DNA of 64,000 bases from Rubrivivax sp. (GTDB lineage Bacteria > Pseudomonadota > Gammaproteobacteria > Burkholderiales > Burkholderiaceae_C). Of the stretch, positions 33,764 through 42,591 are shown piece after piece. How positions within the stretch are numbered: the first letter of the stretch is position 1; each line of letters begins with the position of its first letter. A model generated the notes under the pieces. It had not been told where the DNA came from and made no database searches. It saw only the letters and a list, made by a program, of their open reading frames with translations. The stretch covers positions 1 through 64,000 of the forward strand of contig JAURZM010000016.1 of the NCBI GenBank assembly GCA_030653385.1. The letters run 5' to 3'. The position numbers and the translations under genes were made by a program.

Positions 33764-35281
33764 TCACGGCAGCCCCCCGATGGCCAAGCGGGCGCAGATG
33801 GTGGCACCACAACCGGCGCTGGACTCAACGGTCAGCGCGCCGCCCAGCAGTTCCATGCGCTCGTACATGCCGCGCAGGCCCTGCTGCTTGGGCGCACGCG
33901 GCGCCTGGGGATAGAAGCCGATGCCGTTGTCGCTGACCGTCAAGGACACTTCACCGGCTTGCCACTGCAGGTCGACCTGCACCGCGCCAGCCCCGGCATG
34001 GCGCAACGCATTGGTCAGGGCCTGCTGGGCGACCCTGAACAGGCCCAGCTGCAGCGCCGGCTCGATGGCCTGCGGGCTGCCGGCTTCGCTGGCCGACACG
34101 GTCATGCCGCTGGCCCGTGCTGCTGCGCTGCACAGCGAGGTCAGCGCCGGGAAGAGCCCAAAGTCCGACAGCTCGCTGGGCAAGAGCTCGTTGCAGACCT
34201 CGCGCAGCCGGCTCAGCGCCACGTCCACCAGCGGCAATGCCTCATCGATCTCCAGCTGGCGGCGGGCGATGGGCATGTCGATGCGCGCCGCCGAGCCCAG
34301 GTGCAGCTTGAGCAGCGACAGCACCTGGCCCAGGTTGTCGTGCAGGTCACGCGCCACGCGCGCCATCTGGCGCTCGTGCTGCAGGCTCTGGTTGAGCGAG
34401 AGCTGGCGCAATCGCGCTTCGGCCTGACGCAGGCGATCCTGCAGATCAACCTCGGCACTCAGGTCAACCGCCGAGACCACCGCGCCCAGGCTGCTGCCGT
34501 CGCCGGCCCGCAGTGGAGCGGCGCCACAGCTGAAGTGTCGCCATTCGCCGGCAAAGTTGCGCACGCGCATCAACCGCGGCGCGGTGCGTTCGCCGACCAG
34601 GATGGCGCGGGCTCCCGGCCAATCGTGGGACTCGATGCGCTGCCCGCTGTCGGCCCACCAGCCTTCGATGGCCGCGAAGTCTTCCAGGGCCGTGGTGGGT
34701 GCACTCCCCATCATCTGCGCGCCGTGGCGGTTGGTGCGCTCGATGAGACCCTGCGGCGACAGGATCCACAACCCCGCCTGCACCTCGTCGACGATGGCTT
34801 GATAAAGGCTGTGCTCGCGTTCGAGCGCGGCGCGCAACTGCGTTGCGTTACGCCTGGCGCCAGCCTCCAGCAATTCGCGGTCAATGACCATCGCCAGCCG
34901 CTCGGCGCGTGACTTGGGCAGAAAGTCGCTGGCGCCGGCCTTGAGCAACTGGATCGCCGCCTCTTCGCCCACCAGGCCCGACATCACCAACACCGGCAAG
35001 TCGGGCCAGCGCCGGCGCAGCGCACTGACCGTACCGATGATGTCGTAGCCCGGCATGTGGTAGTCGGTGATGACGAGGTCGGGGTCGAAGACTTCAGCCC
35101 GCTCCAGCACAACCGTGCCATCGCCGACCCAACACACCTCTTGCAGCCCCGGAAACTGGTCGTGCAGACGCACGCGCAGCAGTTCAGCATCGACTTCCGA
35201 ATCGTCCACGATCATCACCCGCCGCAGCGGCGCGCGCAGCGCGTCGGGGTTGGGGGACACGCCCTGGGTTTCAGTGCTCAT
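33764..35281 (-). CDS. REC-PAS-HisKA_3 sensor kinase
   Basis: A 505-residue soluble protein. The N-terminal receiver has MIVDDSEVDAE and Asp73 in VITDYHMPG. A PAS domain spans ~155-275. The NarX-type dimerisation region has RVARDLHDNLGQVLSLLKLH (phospho-His near 314), and an ATPase ends the chain (NALRHAGAGAVQV, NGIGF, GLRGMYERMELLGG). The N-terminal receiver means the kinase itself can be controlled by another kinase of the cluster. It pairs by position and type with the LuxR regulator downstream. Its ATG lies 11 nt inside the end of the preceding kinase gene. Confidence 0.9.
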   Translation of the reverse strand: MSTETQGVSPNPDALRAPLRRVMIVDDSEVDAELLRVRLHDQFPGLQEVCWVGDGTVVLERAEVFDPDLVITDYHMPGYDIIGTVSALRRRWPDLPVLVMSGLVGEEAAIQLLKAGASDFLPKSRAERLAMVIDRELLEAGARRNATQLRAALEREHSLYQAIVDEVQAGLWILSPQGLIERTNRHGAQMMGSAPTTALEDFAAIEGWWADSGQRIESHDWPGARAILVGERTAPRLMRVRNFAGEWRHFSCGAAPLRAGDGSSLGAVVSAVDLSAEVDLQDRLRQAEARLRQLSLNQSLQHERQMARVARDLHDNLGQVLSLLKLHLGSAARIDMPIARRQLEIDEALPLVDVALSRLREVCNELLPSELSDFGLFPALTSLCSAAARASGMTVSASEAGSPQAIEPALQLGLFRVAQQALTNALRHAGAGAVQVDLQWQAGEVSLTVSDNGIGFYPQAPRAPKQQGLRGMYERMELLGGALTVESSAGCGATICARLAIGGLP

Positions 35282-36860
35282 CGCGCAGCGCTGGGGGTGA
35301 TGTCTGAACGGCCGTCGTCAATCCCAAGGGGGTGGGCACGAACAGATGAAAGCGCGCGCCCTGGTCGGGGCTGCTGTCGGTCCAAAGCCAGCCACCCAGG
35401 CGTTCGGCAGCGCGCGCCGCTTGGACCAGCCCGATGCCGAGCCCATCAAAGTCACGCGCGCCGACAAGCCGCTGGAAGGGCCTGAACAGGGTCTGCGCAC
35501 GGCCGGCATCGAAGCCGATGCCGTTGTCGGACACGCTCAGGACAACACCGCCGCGACTGGCCCGCAAGTCGACCTGGATCTCAGCCGCACGCGCCTGCTT
35601 GCCGGTGAACTTCCAGGCGTTGGCGAGCAGGTTGTGAAGCACGATGCTCAGCAACTGCAGGTCTGCGTTGAACAGCCCGCAAGGGCTGATGGTCCACTCC
35701 ACCTCGCGCTCGGGCTGCTGACGGTGCATGTCGCTGAGCATGCCCGAACACAGCGTACCGAGCTCGATGGGTACGGGCCGAGCCTGCATGCTGTTGATGC
35801 GGCTGAGTGCCAGCAAGTGCTCGATGATGATGTGCATCTGATCGGCGCTGCGCTGGATCAGGCCAAGCATGCGGCTGGCGTCGGCCGGCAAAACCGACGC
35901 GTGTTTCAACAGCAGCATCTCGGCAAACCCGCGCACGCCGTTGAGCGGGTTCTGCAGGTCATGCGAGACGGTGCGGCTGAAGGCCTCGAGTTCGTGCACG
36001 GTGTCCTGCAGCTCGCGTGTGCGTTCATCCACCCGGCGCTCGAGCTCGGCGTTGCTGTCGCTCAGGCGCTGCTCGCTGGCCTTGCGCTCGGTGATGTCGC
36101 GTTCAACTGAAAACCAGTAGTGGAACCAGCCGCCCTCGTCGGCCACTGGCGTGACCGTCATCTCGACCCAAAAGGGCGTGCCACTGCGTGTGTAGTTGAG
36201 GAGCTCCACCGTCACCGATTGCCAGGCAGCCATCGCACGGCTGATGCGGGCGACCTGGGCGCGGTCGGTCCCGGGCCCCTGCAGCAGCCGCGGGTCGCGC
36301 CCCAACACCTCGGCCTTGGTGAAACCGGTGCGTTGCTCAAACGCGCGGTTGACGAACAGAATGGGGTGATTGCCCGCGGCGTCGGAATCAGCCGCGGTGA
36401 CCACGATCAGGTCGCCAGCGGTCTCCAGACATTCGTAGAGCAGTTTGTTTTCGATCGTGGTGGCGTGCTGCAGCGTGATGTCGGTGACGAAGACCATGCG
36501 CGCGCTGCGTTCACCGCAAGGGAAATCGACGCCTTGCACGGTGACAGCGAGTTCCTGTCCGTCCCGGGTGCGGTGCATCCAATTCCGCGTGTCGCTGACC
36601 GGCTCTCCACGCGCGCGGGCATCGAGCCATCTACCCAGGCGCAGGGCTTCCGCCGGACGGCGAATGTCGGCCAGTGTCATGGTCAGGAACTCCTGCCGCG
36701 TGTAGCCGTACACGCGCTCTGCTTCCGGGTTGACTTCGAGGAAGGAACGCGACTGCAGGTCGTAGACCCAGCACGGCTGCGGCAGCCGCATGAAGATCAG
36801 GCTTTCGCGCAGCGCTGCCAGCGCGGCCATTGACGGTGTGTCCAGACGCGGCTTGGTCAT
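35271..36860 (-). CDS. PAS-PAS histidine kinase (SasA-like context)
   Basis: A 529-residue soluble kinase. Two PAS domains (~15-125; ~135-255, VEMTVTPVADEGGWFHYWF) are followed by a coiled coil (LSDSNAELERRVDERTREL), HisKA with His near 298 (FSRTVSHDLQNPLNGVRGF) and an ATPase (NLLANAWKFTGKQ, NGIGFDAG, GLGIGLVQAA). The ATG at 36860 overlaps the stop of a KaiB-like gene as ATGA; the open frame to 37208 is a shadow of that gene. In cyanobacteria the clock kinase SasA carries a KaiB-like sensor domain on the same chain; here the two parts are separate, coupled genes. Confidence 0.88.
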   Translation of the reverse strand: MTKPRLDTPSMAALAALRESLIFMRLPQPCWVYDLQSRSFLEVNPEAERVYGYTRQEFLTMTLADIRRPAEALRLGRWLDARARGEPVSDTRNWMHRTRDGQELAVTVQGVDFPCGERSARMVFVTDITLQHATTIENKLLYECLETAGDLIVVTAADSDAAGNHPILFVNRAFEQRTGFTKAEVLGRDPRLLQGPGTDRAQVARISRAMAAWQSVTVELLNYTRSGTPFWVEMTVTPVADEGGWFHYWFSVERDITERKASEQRLSDSNAELERRVDERTRELQDTVHELEAFSRTVSHDLQNPLNGVRGFAEMLLLKHASVLPADASRMLGLIQRSADQMHIIIEHLLALSRINSMQARPVPIELGTLCSGMLSDMHRQQPEREVEWTISPCGLFNADLQLLSIVLHNLLANAWKFTGKQARAAEIQVDLRASRGGVVLSVSDNGIGFDAGRAQTLFRPFQRLVGARDFDGLGIGLVQAARAAERLGGWLWTDSSPDQGARFHLFVPTPLGLTTAVQTSPPALRDEH

Positions 36861-37153
36861 GGACGCGTCAGTGCCTGCTGCAGGCTGTTGTCGTCGAGCC
36901 GCGCGGGTTTGCCCAGGAGCTGGACCCGGCGTGCGCCGGTATCGAGCAGGATGCAGGGCGTGACCCGCACTTGGAACTGGCGCCCCAGCTGTGGCTCGTC
37001 CAGCAGCACCACCACACGTTGCTGCGCAGCCTGCACCGAGAGCCGCCGCAGGGTGTCGGCAAGCACTTGCCGCATGGCCTGGGTGGTGTCGCCAGGGTCG
37101 CTGAGGAACAGGATGGCCTGATTTGCCACCAGAAACGGCGGGACACGTGTCAT
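36857..37153 (-). CDS. KaiB-like thioredoxin-fold protein
   Basis: A 98-residue protein. It fits the KaiB / SasA N-terminal pattern: an opening strand (QAILFLSDPGD), a long helix (AMRQVLADTLRRLSV), a second strand (QRVVVLLDEPQL) and then VRVTPCILLDTGARRVQLLG. This corresponds to the V-x-D-x(n)-PQL-x(n)-TP-x-L-x(n)-P-x-RR-I-x-G pattern of KaiB. KaiB binds KaiC in the circadian clock, but KaiB-like domains also occur as sensors in kinases. No KaiC or KaiA is in the window. Both ends overlap neighbours as ATGA (cyclase stop, kinase start), so translation is tightly coupled with the PAS kinase. Confidence 0.65.
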   Translation of the reverse strand: MTRVPPFLVANQAILFLSDPGDTTQAMRQVLADTLRRLSVQAAQQRVVVLLDEPQLGRQFQVRVTPCILLDTGARRVQLLGKPARLDDNSLQQALTRP

Positions 37154-38172
37154 GGGTTGGCCTGCGCTGGGGCGGTAGGCTGAGGTGCGGCGGAAGAGTG
37201 TCGATCATGCACCCCTGCGCCTGACGACAGCGGGCCAGAGTCGGTATCCGCGGCGGCCGGGCGTGCTGCCATCACCCGGTTGCGCCCCTGCTGCTTGGCC
37301 AAGTACAGCGCGCCGTCGGCACGGGCGAGCAGCGCATTGCCGGCCTCGGCCGGCTGCAGCTCAGCGACACCGAAGCTGGAGGTCACCGGCCCAGGCAGGC
37401 CGAAGTCATGCGCTGCCAGCGCGGCGCGAAAACGCTCGGCGCAAACCAGGGTCTCGGCCAGCGTCGTGGCCGGCAGCACAACCACAAACTCTTCGCCGCC
37501 CATGCGCGTGGCGACATCTGTGGCGCGCAGCATCTGCAGCAGCGTGGCGCCGGTCTCCTTGAGCACGCGGTCGCCGGTCTCGTGACCCCAGGAGTCGTTG
37601 ACGCGCTTGAAGTGGTCGATGTCAAGGATCAGCAGCGACAGCGCCAGCCCGACGCGACGTGCGCGCTCGACTTCTCTGGCCAGTGTCTCGTCCAGCATGC
37701 GCCGGTTGCCAACGCCGGTGAGCGCGTCAGTGCGCGACAGCTTGAGGATTTCGGCTTCGCGCGCCTGCAGCACCTGTTTGCTCAGCGCCAGCGCGCGGTA
37801 GGCGTCGTTGACCTCGCTGTTGAGCGATAGCAAGGAGGCTGACAGGGCCTCGAACTCGTGCATGTCGTAGCCGGCCACCAGGCGCAGGCCGACGGCCGTG
37901 CGGTAGAGCGCGCCTCGCAGCGTGACTGTCGAGTCCTGCGGCCCGCGGGCGGTCAGCAGTCCGGTGTGCACCCGGCCCTGGTCGTCGGCCGCGGCGTCGA
38001 TGAGCACCGCGACGGCCGGTTGCGTCAGCAATTGCCACAGCGAGACTGCGTGTTTGCCGCAGAGCCGGCGCAAGCCGGCATTGCCGCCCAGCGGCTGTCC
38101 GGCCGCGTCGAAGTCGGCGATGACGATGGAGTCGATCAGCTCGAATGCATCGCGCAGGTCAGGGCCGGTCAT
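37150..38172 (-). CDS. Diguanylate cyclase with PAS-like N-terminus
   Basis: A 340-residue protein. The N-terminal ~110 residues resemble a degenerate PAS domain (SIVIADFDAAGQPLGGN), then a helical linker and GGDEF at ~165-320. The active site reads RMGGEEFVVVLP near residue 226, and RATD gives an RxxD inhibitory site five residues upstream, so both catalysis and product inhibition look intact. The last ~35 residues are Pro/Ala-rich and probably unstructured. It starts 7 nt after the B12-binding protein gene, which makes that protein a candidate input for c-di-GMP synthesis (inference). Confidence 0.9.
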   Translation of the reverse strand: MTGPDLRDAFELIDSIVIADFDAAGQPLGGNAGLRRLCGKHAVSLWQLLTQPAVAVLIDAAADDQGRVHTGLLTARGPQDSTVTLRGALYRTAVGLRLVAGYDMHEFEALSASLLSLNSEVNDAYRALALSKQVLQAREAEILKLSRTDALTGVGNRRMLDETLAREVERARRVGLALSLLILDIDHFKRVNDSWGHETGDRVLKETGATLLQMLRATDVATRMGGEEFVVVLPATTLAETLVCAERFRAALAAHDFGLPGPVTSSFGVAELQPAEAGNALLARADGALYLAKQQGRNRVMAARPAAADTDSGPLSSGAGVHDRHSSAAPQPTAPAQANP

Positions 38173-38179
38173 GGCGTAC

Positions 38180-39256
38180 TCAATGGGGATGCCCAGTCAG
38201 TCCAGCCAGCGCAGCCGCTGCGGCCGTCACTGCGTCTGCGCCCAGCACCTCGGCGCCGACCCAGTCGGCGAGTCCGGGGAACTGGTTGATGACGAGGCCG
38301 CCGACGACCAGCCGCGGGCAGTCGCGGCCCAGTTCGGCGCGCAGGCCGGCCACCGCATCGCGCACGCCCCGCAGATGCTGCGGCAGCGACACCGAAAAGC
38401 CCACCAGGTGCGGGCGGATCTGGCGCACCTTGGCCAGCAAGGCCGCGAGCGACGTGTCGGGACCCGCGCTGTGGGTCGCCCAGCCGTCGAGTTCAAAGGC
38501 GTCTGCCACCATGCGCAGCCCCATCACGTGGTGATTGCCGGCCAGACAGGCGAAGAGCACGCGCCCGCCGTTGTCGGGTGCGGCGGTGGCCAGCGCGCGG
38601 GCGCGTGCCATCCAGGTTTGCGAAAGGGCCGTGGCCAGGTGTTCCTGGGCCACCGAGACGATGTTCTCCTGCCAGCGGCGGCCCACCTCGTACATCGCCG
38701 GCTGGATCACGTGCACCGCGACCTGGGGCAACGAGTCCTCGCGCGCCAGTGCGGCCTCGAGCAGCGCCATTGCGCCCACCCGCTCGCCCAGCAGCGCTGC
38801 GCGGGCGTAGGGCAGGGCTTCGTCATGGCAGACCGGGCACGGCTTGTCATAGGTGGGCGCTGAAATGCCCTGCGCCAGCGCGGCCCTGCCGGCGCCGAGC
38901 GCAGCGGCGATAGGCAGCGCCGCGTTGCCCAGCCGCGCAATGAAGAATGACGCCAGTTCGTCCAGCGCGAGCTGCAGCGCCAGCTGCGTCAGCCCCCGGC
39001 TGGCCAGCACCTGGGTCCACCAGCCGAGGTAGGCGAGGAAGGGTGAAAGGTCATCGGTCTCCAGCGTCGGACGCAGGAAGTCCAGGTGGTGGTCCAGTTC
39101 TTCGGCACAGGCCTCTGGGCTTGCGAAACCGAAGCGCGCGTCGACATCTGCAGCAGCGCGCGCGCTGGCCGCCACGGTGGCTGCAATGGCCTCGTTTCGC
39201 AGTTCGTGGTACTGCGCCAGGGATGCGGGGTCGAGCTGATAGAGCCTGGCGTTCAT
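38180..39256 (-). CDS. Cobalamin-binding (CarH-type B12 domain) regulatory protein
   Basis: A 358-residue protein. Residues ~1-135 are helical and unrecognised; a CPVC pair lies at ~140-143. Residues ~150-225 are a B12-binding four-helix cap with W195-x9-E205-H206, the motif of light-sensing CarH-type domains. Residues ~232-350 form a Rossmann-like B12-binding domain: N-x-H-x-x-G (NHHVMG, His243 as the likely lower cobalt ligand, Asn in place of the usual Asp/Glu), then VGFSVSLPQHL and VVGGLVIN. There is no MerR DNA-binding domain. It may sense adenosylcobalamin or light and act on neighbouring kinases or the cyclase. The family also includes AerR/PpaA-like regulators. Confidence 0.8.
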   Translation of the reverse strand: MNARLYQLDPASLAQYHELRNEAIAATVAASARAAADVDARFGFASPEACAEELDHHLDFLRPTLETDDLSPFLAYLGWWTQVLASRGLTQLALQLALDELASFFIARLGNAALPIAAALGAGRAALAQGISAPTYDKPCPVCHDEALPYARAALLGERVGAMALLEAALAREDSLPQVAVHVIQPAMYEVGRRWQENIVSVAQEHLATALSQTWMARARALATAAPDNGGRVLFACLAGNHHVMGLRMVADAFELDGWATHSAGPDTSLAALLAKVRQIRPHLVGFSVSLPQHLRGVRDAVAGLRAELGRDCPRLVVGGLVINQFPGLADWVGAEVLGADAVTAAAAALAGLTGHPH

Positions 39257-39316
39257 TGTGCGGAGTACTCGTTCTCAGCGACGGCTTGGGATTGCATGCG
39301 CGGTCCGGGCAGCCGT

Positions 39317-39895
39317 TCAGGGTTGGCGGCCGATGCTTGGCCAGGCATCTTCCTGTTCGGCAGGACCTTGGTCGGAGCAGATGATCTCGGTGATCTCGGG
39401 GTGCAGGCTGCCATAACGGCGCAAGGTGGCGTCCTGCTGCGAGATCTGGCCGCGCTGCACCCGCACCTGGTCGGCGAGGTCGGCGTTCTCGAGCTGAAGC
39501 CGGCGCAATGCGACGCAGTTGCGCACGGCCTCGAGCAACTCCTCGTCCACCCAGGGCTTGCGCAGCACGCGCGCCACCGCCGCCTGGTTGACGGCATGGA
39601 GCAGGAACGACAGGTCGGTGGCGCCGGACAGCAGAATGCGACCGGTGTGGGGCTGCAGTTCGCGCACCCGGCGCAGCAGTTCCACACCGTCCATTTCAGG
39701 CATGCGGTAGTCGCAGATCACCGCGTCCACCGGCTCGGTGAGCAAAGTGCCCAGCGCCGCTGCGGCCGAGGTGAACGAGCGCAGCTTGAGGTTGCCGCTG
39801 GCGGCTGGCCAGACGCGCACCAGCGCACGCCGCAGCGCCGACAGGATGCTCGACTCGTCGTCGATATGGACAATGCTGATCTCAGAGGGGGTCAT
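39317..39895 (-). CDS. Single-domain response regulator with helical tail
   Basis: A 192-residue protein. The receiver has IVHIDDESSILSALRR, Asp62 in VICDYRMPEMDG and the lysine in VLRKPWVDEEL. The S/T-G-x-x-D-x-x-x-x-x-x-A-V-N and KPW pattern is shared with two other receivers of the cluster (39882 and the C-terminal one in 43372). A coiled-coil-like tail (LENADLADQVRVQRGQI) and ~35 further residues carry no known output domain. It probably relays phosphate or binds a partner. The ATG at 39895 has GGAG ahead and overlaps the preceding gene by 14 nt. The 60-nt gap to the B12 gene is among the larger ones in the operon. Confidence 0.88.
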   Translation of the reverse strand: MTPSEISIVHIDDESSILSALRRALVRVWPAASGNLKLRSFTSAAAALGTLLTEPVDAVICDYRMPEMDGVELLRRVRELQPHTGRILLSGATDLSFLLHAVNQAAVARVLRKPWVDEELLEAVRNCVALRRLQLENADLADQVRVQRGQISQQDATLRRYGSLHPEITEIICSDQGPAEQEDAWPSIGRQP

Positions 39896-41222
39896 GAACT
39901 TCGATCTCCAGTTCAAACTGCGCGCTTTGGCGTTGCTCGAGTTGCGCCAGCGCCTTGATCAGGGTGGCGTCGAGCGTGCGACCTTGCGCCACCAGCAGAA
40001 CGTTGCCCGCGCTCAGGTCCTGGGCCAGCACCATGCCCGGCAGCAGCGCCGCCACGCCCAAGCGGGCGCGCGACGCGGGTACCGCCTGGGCTGAATCAAA
40101 CCAGGCCAGCAGCTCCTGCACAACCGCCGGGTCGTAGCGCGTGCCGCTGCCGTTGCCCAGCCAGCGACGCGCATCGGCATCGGTGAAGCGGCGGGTTTCG
40201 ATGCACCCGGCCTTCAGGCGTTCATAGTCGCTGACCACGCGCAGCAGCCGCGCGCCGGCCAGGATGGCCGCACCCTTCAAGCCGTCGGGCTCGCCCTGGC
40301 CGTCCCAGCGCTCGCCCAGGTGGTGCAACACAAGGCCGGCTCCGGCCAGCGCGGGCAGCGCCAGCAGGTGCCCTTCGGCCACCAGGGGCACGCGCTGCAT
40401 GCGGCGCCGGTGCTCGCCAGCCAGTGCATGCAGCGGTGTGTCGATGAGCCGGTCGGGCAAGCCCAGTCGGCCCAGGTCTTCCAGCAGTGCGGCATGAAAA
40501 GTGTCTTGGACCTCGGCCGGCGACAGCGCCAGGCGCGGGCCGATGGCCTGCACCAGAGTGGCTGCAGCGCGGCCGCAGCCACGTGCCAGACCTGCGCGCT
40601 GGTCGAGCAGATGCGACAGCATGCGCAGCGTGCCCATGAAGCCCTGGTGCGCGCGGTCGTGCGAGGTCTGCAGCTCGACGTGGGCGTGCGACAGCGCCTG
40701 GGTGCGTTCCATCACGCGTTGCTCGAGCAGCTCGGCATGGCCCTTGAGCTGCTCGTGCTGGCGTGTCACGGTGGCCAGCAGGCGGTCACGTTCACGCTCC
40801 AGTTGCTTGCGCTCCAGGCCATCGCGCAGCGTGGCGAGCAGCGCTTCGTCGTTCCAGGGCTTGCTGACGTAGCGAAAGATCTCGCCGTTGTTGACGGCGT
40901 CGATGGTCGAGCCGATGTCGGCATAGCCTGTGAGCAGGATGCGCACCGCCTCGGGAACACGTTCGCGCGAGCGACGCAGGAACTCGGCGCCGTTCATCTC
41001 GGGCATGCGCATGTCCGAGATGATCAGGTCCACCGGCGCCTGTTCCAGCAGTGCCAGCGCCTCGCTGCCGCCCGGCGCGGTCTGCACGCGGTAGCCGTGG
41101 GCGCGCAGCATGCGGCGCAATGCCGACAGGATGTTGGGTTCGTCGTCGACCACCAGCACGTCAAAGCCGGCCGGCGGTTGGTTCGCCACGGCGGCCGTGG
41201 ACGCCAAACCCGCTTCAGACAT
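39882..41222 (-). CDS. Response regulator with degenerate HD-GYP domain
   Basis: A 446-residue RpfG-like protein. The receiver has VLVVDDEPNILSALRR, Asp70 in IISDMRMPEMNG and VSKPWNDEALL. A coiled coil (RQHEQLKGHAELLEQRVM) leads to an HD-GYP-like domain in which key residues are replaced: the HD pair reads LLEDLGRLGLPD (His to Glu) and the GYP motif reads RWDGQGEPDGLKG (Tyr to Glu). Active HD-GYP enzymes hydrolyse c-di-GMP with two metal ions; the lost His suggests this one is inactive or a binding protein. ATG at 41222 overlaps the GAF kinase stop by 8 nt. Confidence 0.82.
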   Translation of the reverse strand: MSEAGLASTAAVANQPPAGFDVLVVDDEPNILSALRRMLRAHGYRVQTAPGGSEALALLEQAPVDLIISDMRMPEMNGAEFLRRSRERVPEAVRILLTGYADIGSTIDAVNNGEIFRYVSKPWNDEALLATLRDGLERKQLERERDRLLATVTRQHEQLKGHAELLEQRVMERTQALSHAHVELQTSHDRAHQGFMGTLRMLSHLLDQRAGLARGCGRAAATLVQAIGPRLALSPAEVQDTFHAALLEDLGRLGLPDRLIDTPLHALAGEHRRRMQRVPLVAEGHLLALPALAGAGLVLHHLGERWDGQGEPDGLKGAAILAGARLLRVVSDYERLKAGCIETRRFTDADARRWLGNGSGTRYDPAVVQELLAWFDSAQAVPASRARLGVAALLPGMVLAQDLSAGNVLLVAQGRTLDATLIKALAQLEQRQSAQFELEIEVHDPL

Positions 41223-42591
41223 GAGCGGCCTCCTTCGGCAGCGCGACGCCGCTTGCTTCGGGCTGGCGTCGCGGCAGCGTGACGCGGAAGGTGGTGCCGC
41301 GACCGGGCTCGCTGTCGACATCGATGCGCCCGTGGTGCTTCTGCACGATGGTGTAGGACAGCGACAGCCCCAACCCCGTGCCCTGCCCCACCGGCTTGGT
41401 GGTGTAGAAGGGCTCGAAGATGCGGTTGCGCACCTCGGGGGTCATGCCCTTGCCGGTGTCGGCCACCTCGACCCAGACCTGCTCGTCGTCAAAGCCCGAG
41501 GCCAGCCGGATGACGCCGCGCTCGGGAATCGACTGCGCGGCGTTGACAAGCAGGTTCATGAACACCTGGTTGATTTCCGACGGCCGGCAACAGACTGCGG
41601 GCAGCGCCACCAGCTGGCGATCGATGGTGGCTTTGTACTTGACCTCGTTTTGCACGATGTTGAGCGTGCTTTCCAGGCCGGCCAAGACATCGGCCGACTC
41701 CCAGGCGTCGCTGGTGTCGACGCGCGAAAAGTCCTTCAGGTCGCGCACGATCTTGGTCACGCGGTCAAGGCCGTCGCGGGTTTCGCGCAGCAGATCGGGC
41801 AGGTCCTCGGACAGAAATTCCAGGTCGAGCGGCTTGGCGCTGCCACCGCCGCCGCCCCGGGCCACGGCGAGCAGATCGGTGACGTAGCCCGAGAGGGTGT
41901 TGAAGTTGGCGTAGACGTATCCGATCGGATTGTTGATCTCGTGCGCCACGCCAGCCGCGAGCTGCCCGATCGAGGCCATCTTTTCGGACTGCAGCAACTG
42001 CGCCTGGGTCGCCTTGAGCTCGCCGTTGATGGCCAGCATCTCGGCATTGAGCGTGGACAGGTGATCGATGCGCTGTTGCTGTTGGCTGCGCATGCCGGCG
42101 TTGTCGACCAGCAGCGCCAACACGGTGACAAAGGTGGCGCCGCGTTCAACGTCGTCCTGCGTGAAGGCCACCGAGCCGGCCGTGCGGTTGATCGACAGCG
42201 CGCCGATGAGGCGCGACTTGATCATCATCGGCCAGCAGATCGACGAGGCCGGTACGCCCAGATCGCGTTGGGCCGCGCCCGGCCGCGCCCCGGCCAGCAG
42301 GCGCGGCTTGCCGTGGGCGGCCACCGAGCCCAACACGCCGCTGCCCAAAGCGATGCGCGAGCCCAGCGCGCCAGCCGGCAGGTCGACGCCGGCGGTGATG
42401 ACGATCTGATCGGGCTGGGCTTCGTCGAGCACTGCCAGGCAGCCGCTGACCGCGCCGAAGCCCTGCACGACATGCTCGAGCATGCGGTCAAGCGCGCTGG
42501 CATCGTCGCCGCCGTGCAGGCTCAACAGGTGCAGCTCTGCGATCAGCAGCGCGGTGTCTTGTTGCGTTTCCACGGGCACGGCTTCAGACAC
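41215..42591 (-). CDS. GAF-domain sensor histidine kinase
   Basis: A 458-residue soluble kinase. A GAF domain spans ~20-165 (GFGAVSGCLAVLDEAQ; IGALSINRTAGSVAFTQDD). A coiled coil leads to HisKA with His near 215 (LAAGVAHEINNPIGYVYANF), and the ATPase has NLLVNAAQSIPERG, DTGKGM and GTGLGLSLSYTIV. The AHEINNP core marks the NtrB-like family often encoded next to RpfG-type receivers, so the following receiver genes are likely targets. The N-terminus is uncertain: a GTG at 42591 that overlaps the HDOD stop is used here, while an ATG at 42642 in the same frame would add 17 Arg-rich residues. Confidence 0.85.
   Translation of the reverse strand: MSEAVPVETQQDTALLIAELHLLSLHGGDDASALDRMLEHVVQGFGAVSGCLAVLDEAQPDQIVITAGVDLPAGALGSRIALGSGVLGSVAAHGKPRLLAGARPGAAQRDLGVPASSICWPMMIKSRLIGALSINRTAGSVAFTQDDVERGATFVTVLALLVDNAGMRSQQQQRIDHLSTLNAEMLAINGELKATQAQLLQSEKMASIGQLAAGVAHEINNPIGYVYANFNTLSGYVTDLLAVARGGGGGSAKPLDLEFLSEDLPDLLRETRDGLDRVTKIVRDLKDFSRVDTSDAWESADVLAGLESTLNIVQNEVKYKATIDRQLVALPAVCCRPSEINQVFMNLLVNAAQSIPERGVIRLASGFDDEQVWVEVADTGKGMTPEVRNRIFEPFYTTKPVGQGTGLGLSLSYTIVQKHHGRIDVDSEPGRGTTFRVTLPRRQPEASGVALPKEAAHV

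Noticed and set aside
36861..37208. Longer N-terminus for the PAS kinase
   Set aside because: The extra 116 residues are Pro/Arg/His-rich and antiphase to the KaiB-like gene; ATG 36860 with ATGA overlap is the better start.
39257..39316. B12 riboswitch near the cobalamin-binding gene
   Set aside because: The gap is only 60 nt and I see no B12-box; no longer leader exists.
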